Positions 63,798-64,000 of a stretch of 64,000 nucleotides of DNA are shown one piece after another. Origin of the DNA: Peribacillus acanthi (GTDB taxonomy: Bacteria; Bacillota; Bacilli; Bacillales; DSM-1321). Position 1 is the stretch's first letter, and each line of letters starts with the position of its first letter. Made by a program: the position numbers and the translations under genes. The stretch lies in NCBI RefSeq assembly GCF_003073175.1, contig NZ_QBBX01000007.1:1-64000 (forward strand), given 5' to 3'. The notes beneath the pieces are model-generated. The model saw nothing but the letters and a program-made list of their open reading frames with translations. It ran no database searches and had not been told where the DNA came from.

Positions 63798-64000
63798 TTT
63801 GCATTTAGGTTGAAATATTATTTACGAAAATTGATATGTACAAAAATTGGCAATCATAATATTCCTTTAATATATCAGTAATATTTGAAACAAAACGAAG
63901 TCTTCCACCATTTGGAGTATATTTCTTAAAGATAATTCCTGCTTATAATAAATTGGTCATCCGGATGAATATTCTATTGAACAGGAGTTATCACACAGCA
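63798..64000. other. Right edge, no gene seen
   Basis: AT-rich. On the minus strand about 40 codons (ending at a TAA near 63808) read like a coding tail (KYTPNGGRLRFVSNITDI) but a stop lies upstream, so at most a decayed fragment. Confidence 0.35.

Overview
The window reads as chromosome of an endospore-former-type Bacillaceae (low GC, AGGAGG ribosome sites, intrinsic terminators, B. subtilis-like Azr, YkvA, MtnK/MtnA and Hut proteins). I cannot name the species. No rRNA, tRNA or CRISPR array was seen. Roughly the first 35 kb is ordinary metabolic core, 35.3-57 kb is a strongly accessory block, and 57.4-64 kb is cell-wall and envelope genes.

1-8.5 kb (minus strand): two tandem paralogous pairs, each a DppB-type ABC permease followed (ATGA overlap) by a DppC-type permease fused to an M1-aminopeptidase-like extracellular domain whose zinc and catalytic residues are largely lost. 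A triple-LysM protein follows. 8.7-12.6 kb: DUF4395 protein, Azr flavin reductase, histidine phosphatase, small HTH protein, YkvA, GNAT. 12.6-21.5 kb: histidine utilisation locus hutH - AraC/REC regulator - hutU - hutI - hutG - YjiH-type transporter; the regulator has Glu at the phospho-acceptor position, and hutH has a leader hairpin and a 17-bp inverted repeat over its promoter. 22-28.8 kb: YhgE/Pip protein, YqcI/YcgG plus a DDAH-like hydrolase, a diguanylate cyclase, GNAT. 29-35.2 kb: a sugar-type ABC transporter joined to mtnK and mtnA, likely uptake and salvage of methylthioribose or a related 5-modified ribose, with a cre-like site upstream.

35.3-57 kb: a truncated kinase gene, a tyrosine recombinase, a minus-strand MFS exporter plus a MerR/zinc-ribbon/methyltransferase fusion (both with 19-bp-spacer MerR-type promoters), then an almost wholly plus-strand array of about 24 small genes. 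These include Imm33-like, Imm53 and Imm26 immunity genes, two Nudix hydrolases, DUF402, an alpha/beta hydrolase, an ECF sigma factor with partner, and many small membrane proteins. Between them lies a recurrent composite repeat: a terminator-like hairpin followed by a short hairpin (here called L) with consensus AACTAAC-GGGGCAG-GTTAGTT then GAAGAAGG. A group II intron and an IS110-family element each sit inside an L copy, much as such elements sit in attC sites of integrons. The array therefore looks like a gene-cassette array built on an unfamiliar repeat; this is the most interesting part of the window.

57.4-64 kb: a polysaccharide deacetylase, two LysM amidases of opposite domain order, and a Yip1-like membrane protein with an HlyD/RND-adaptor-like protein.
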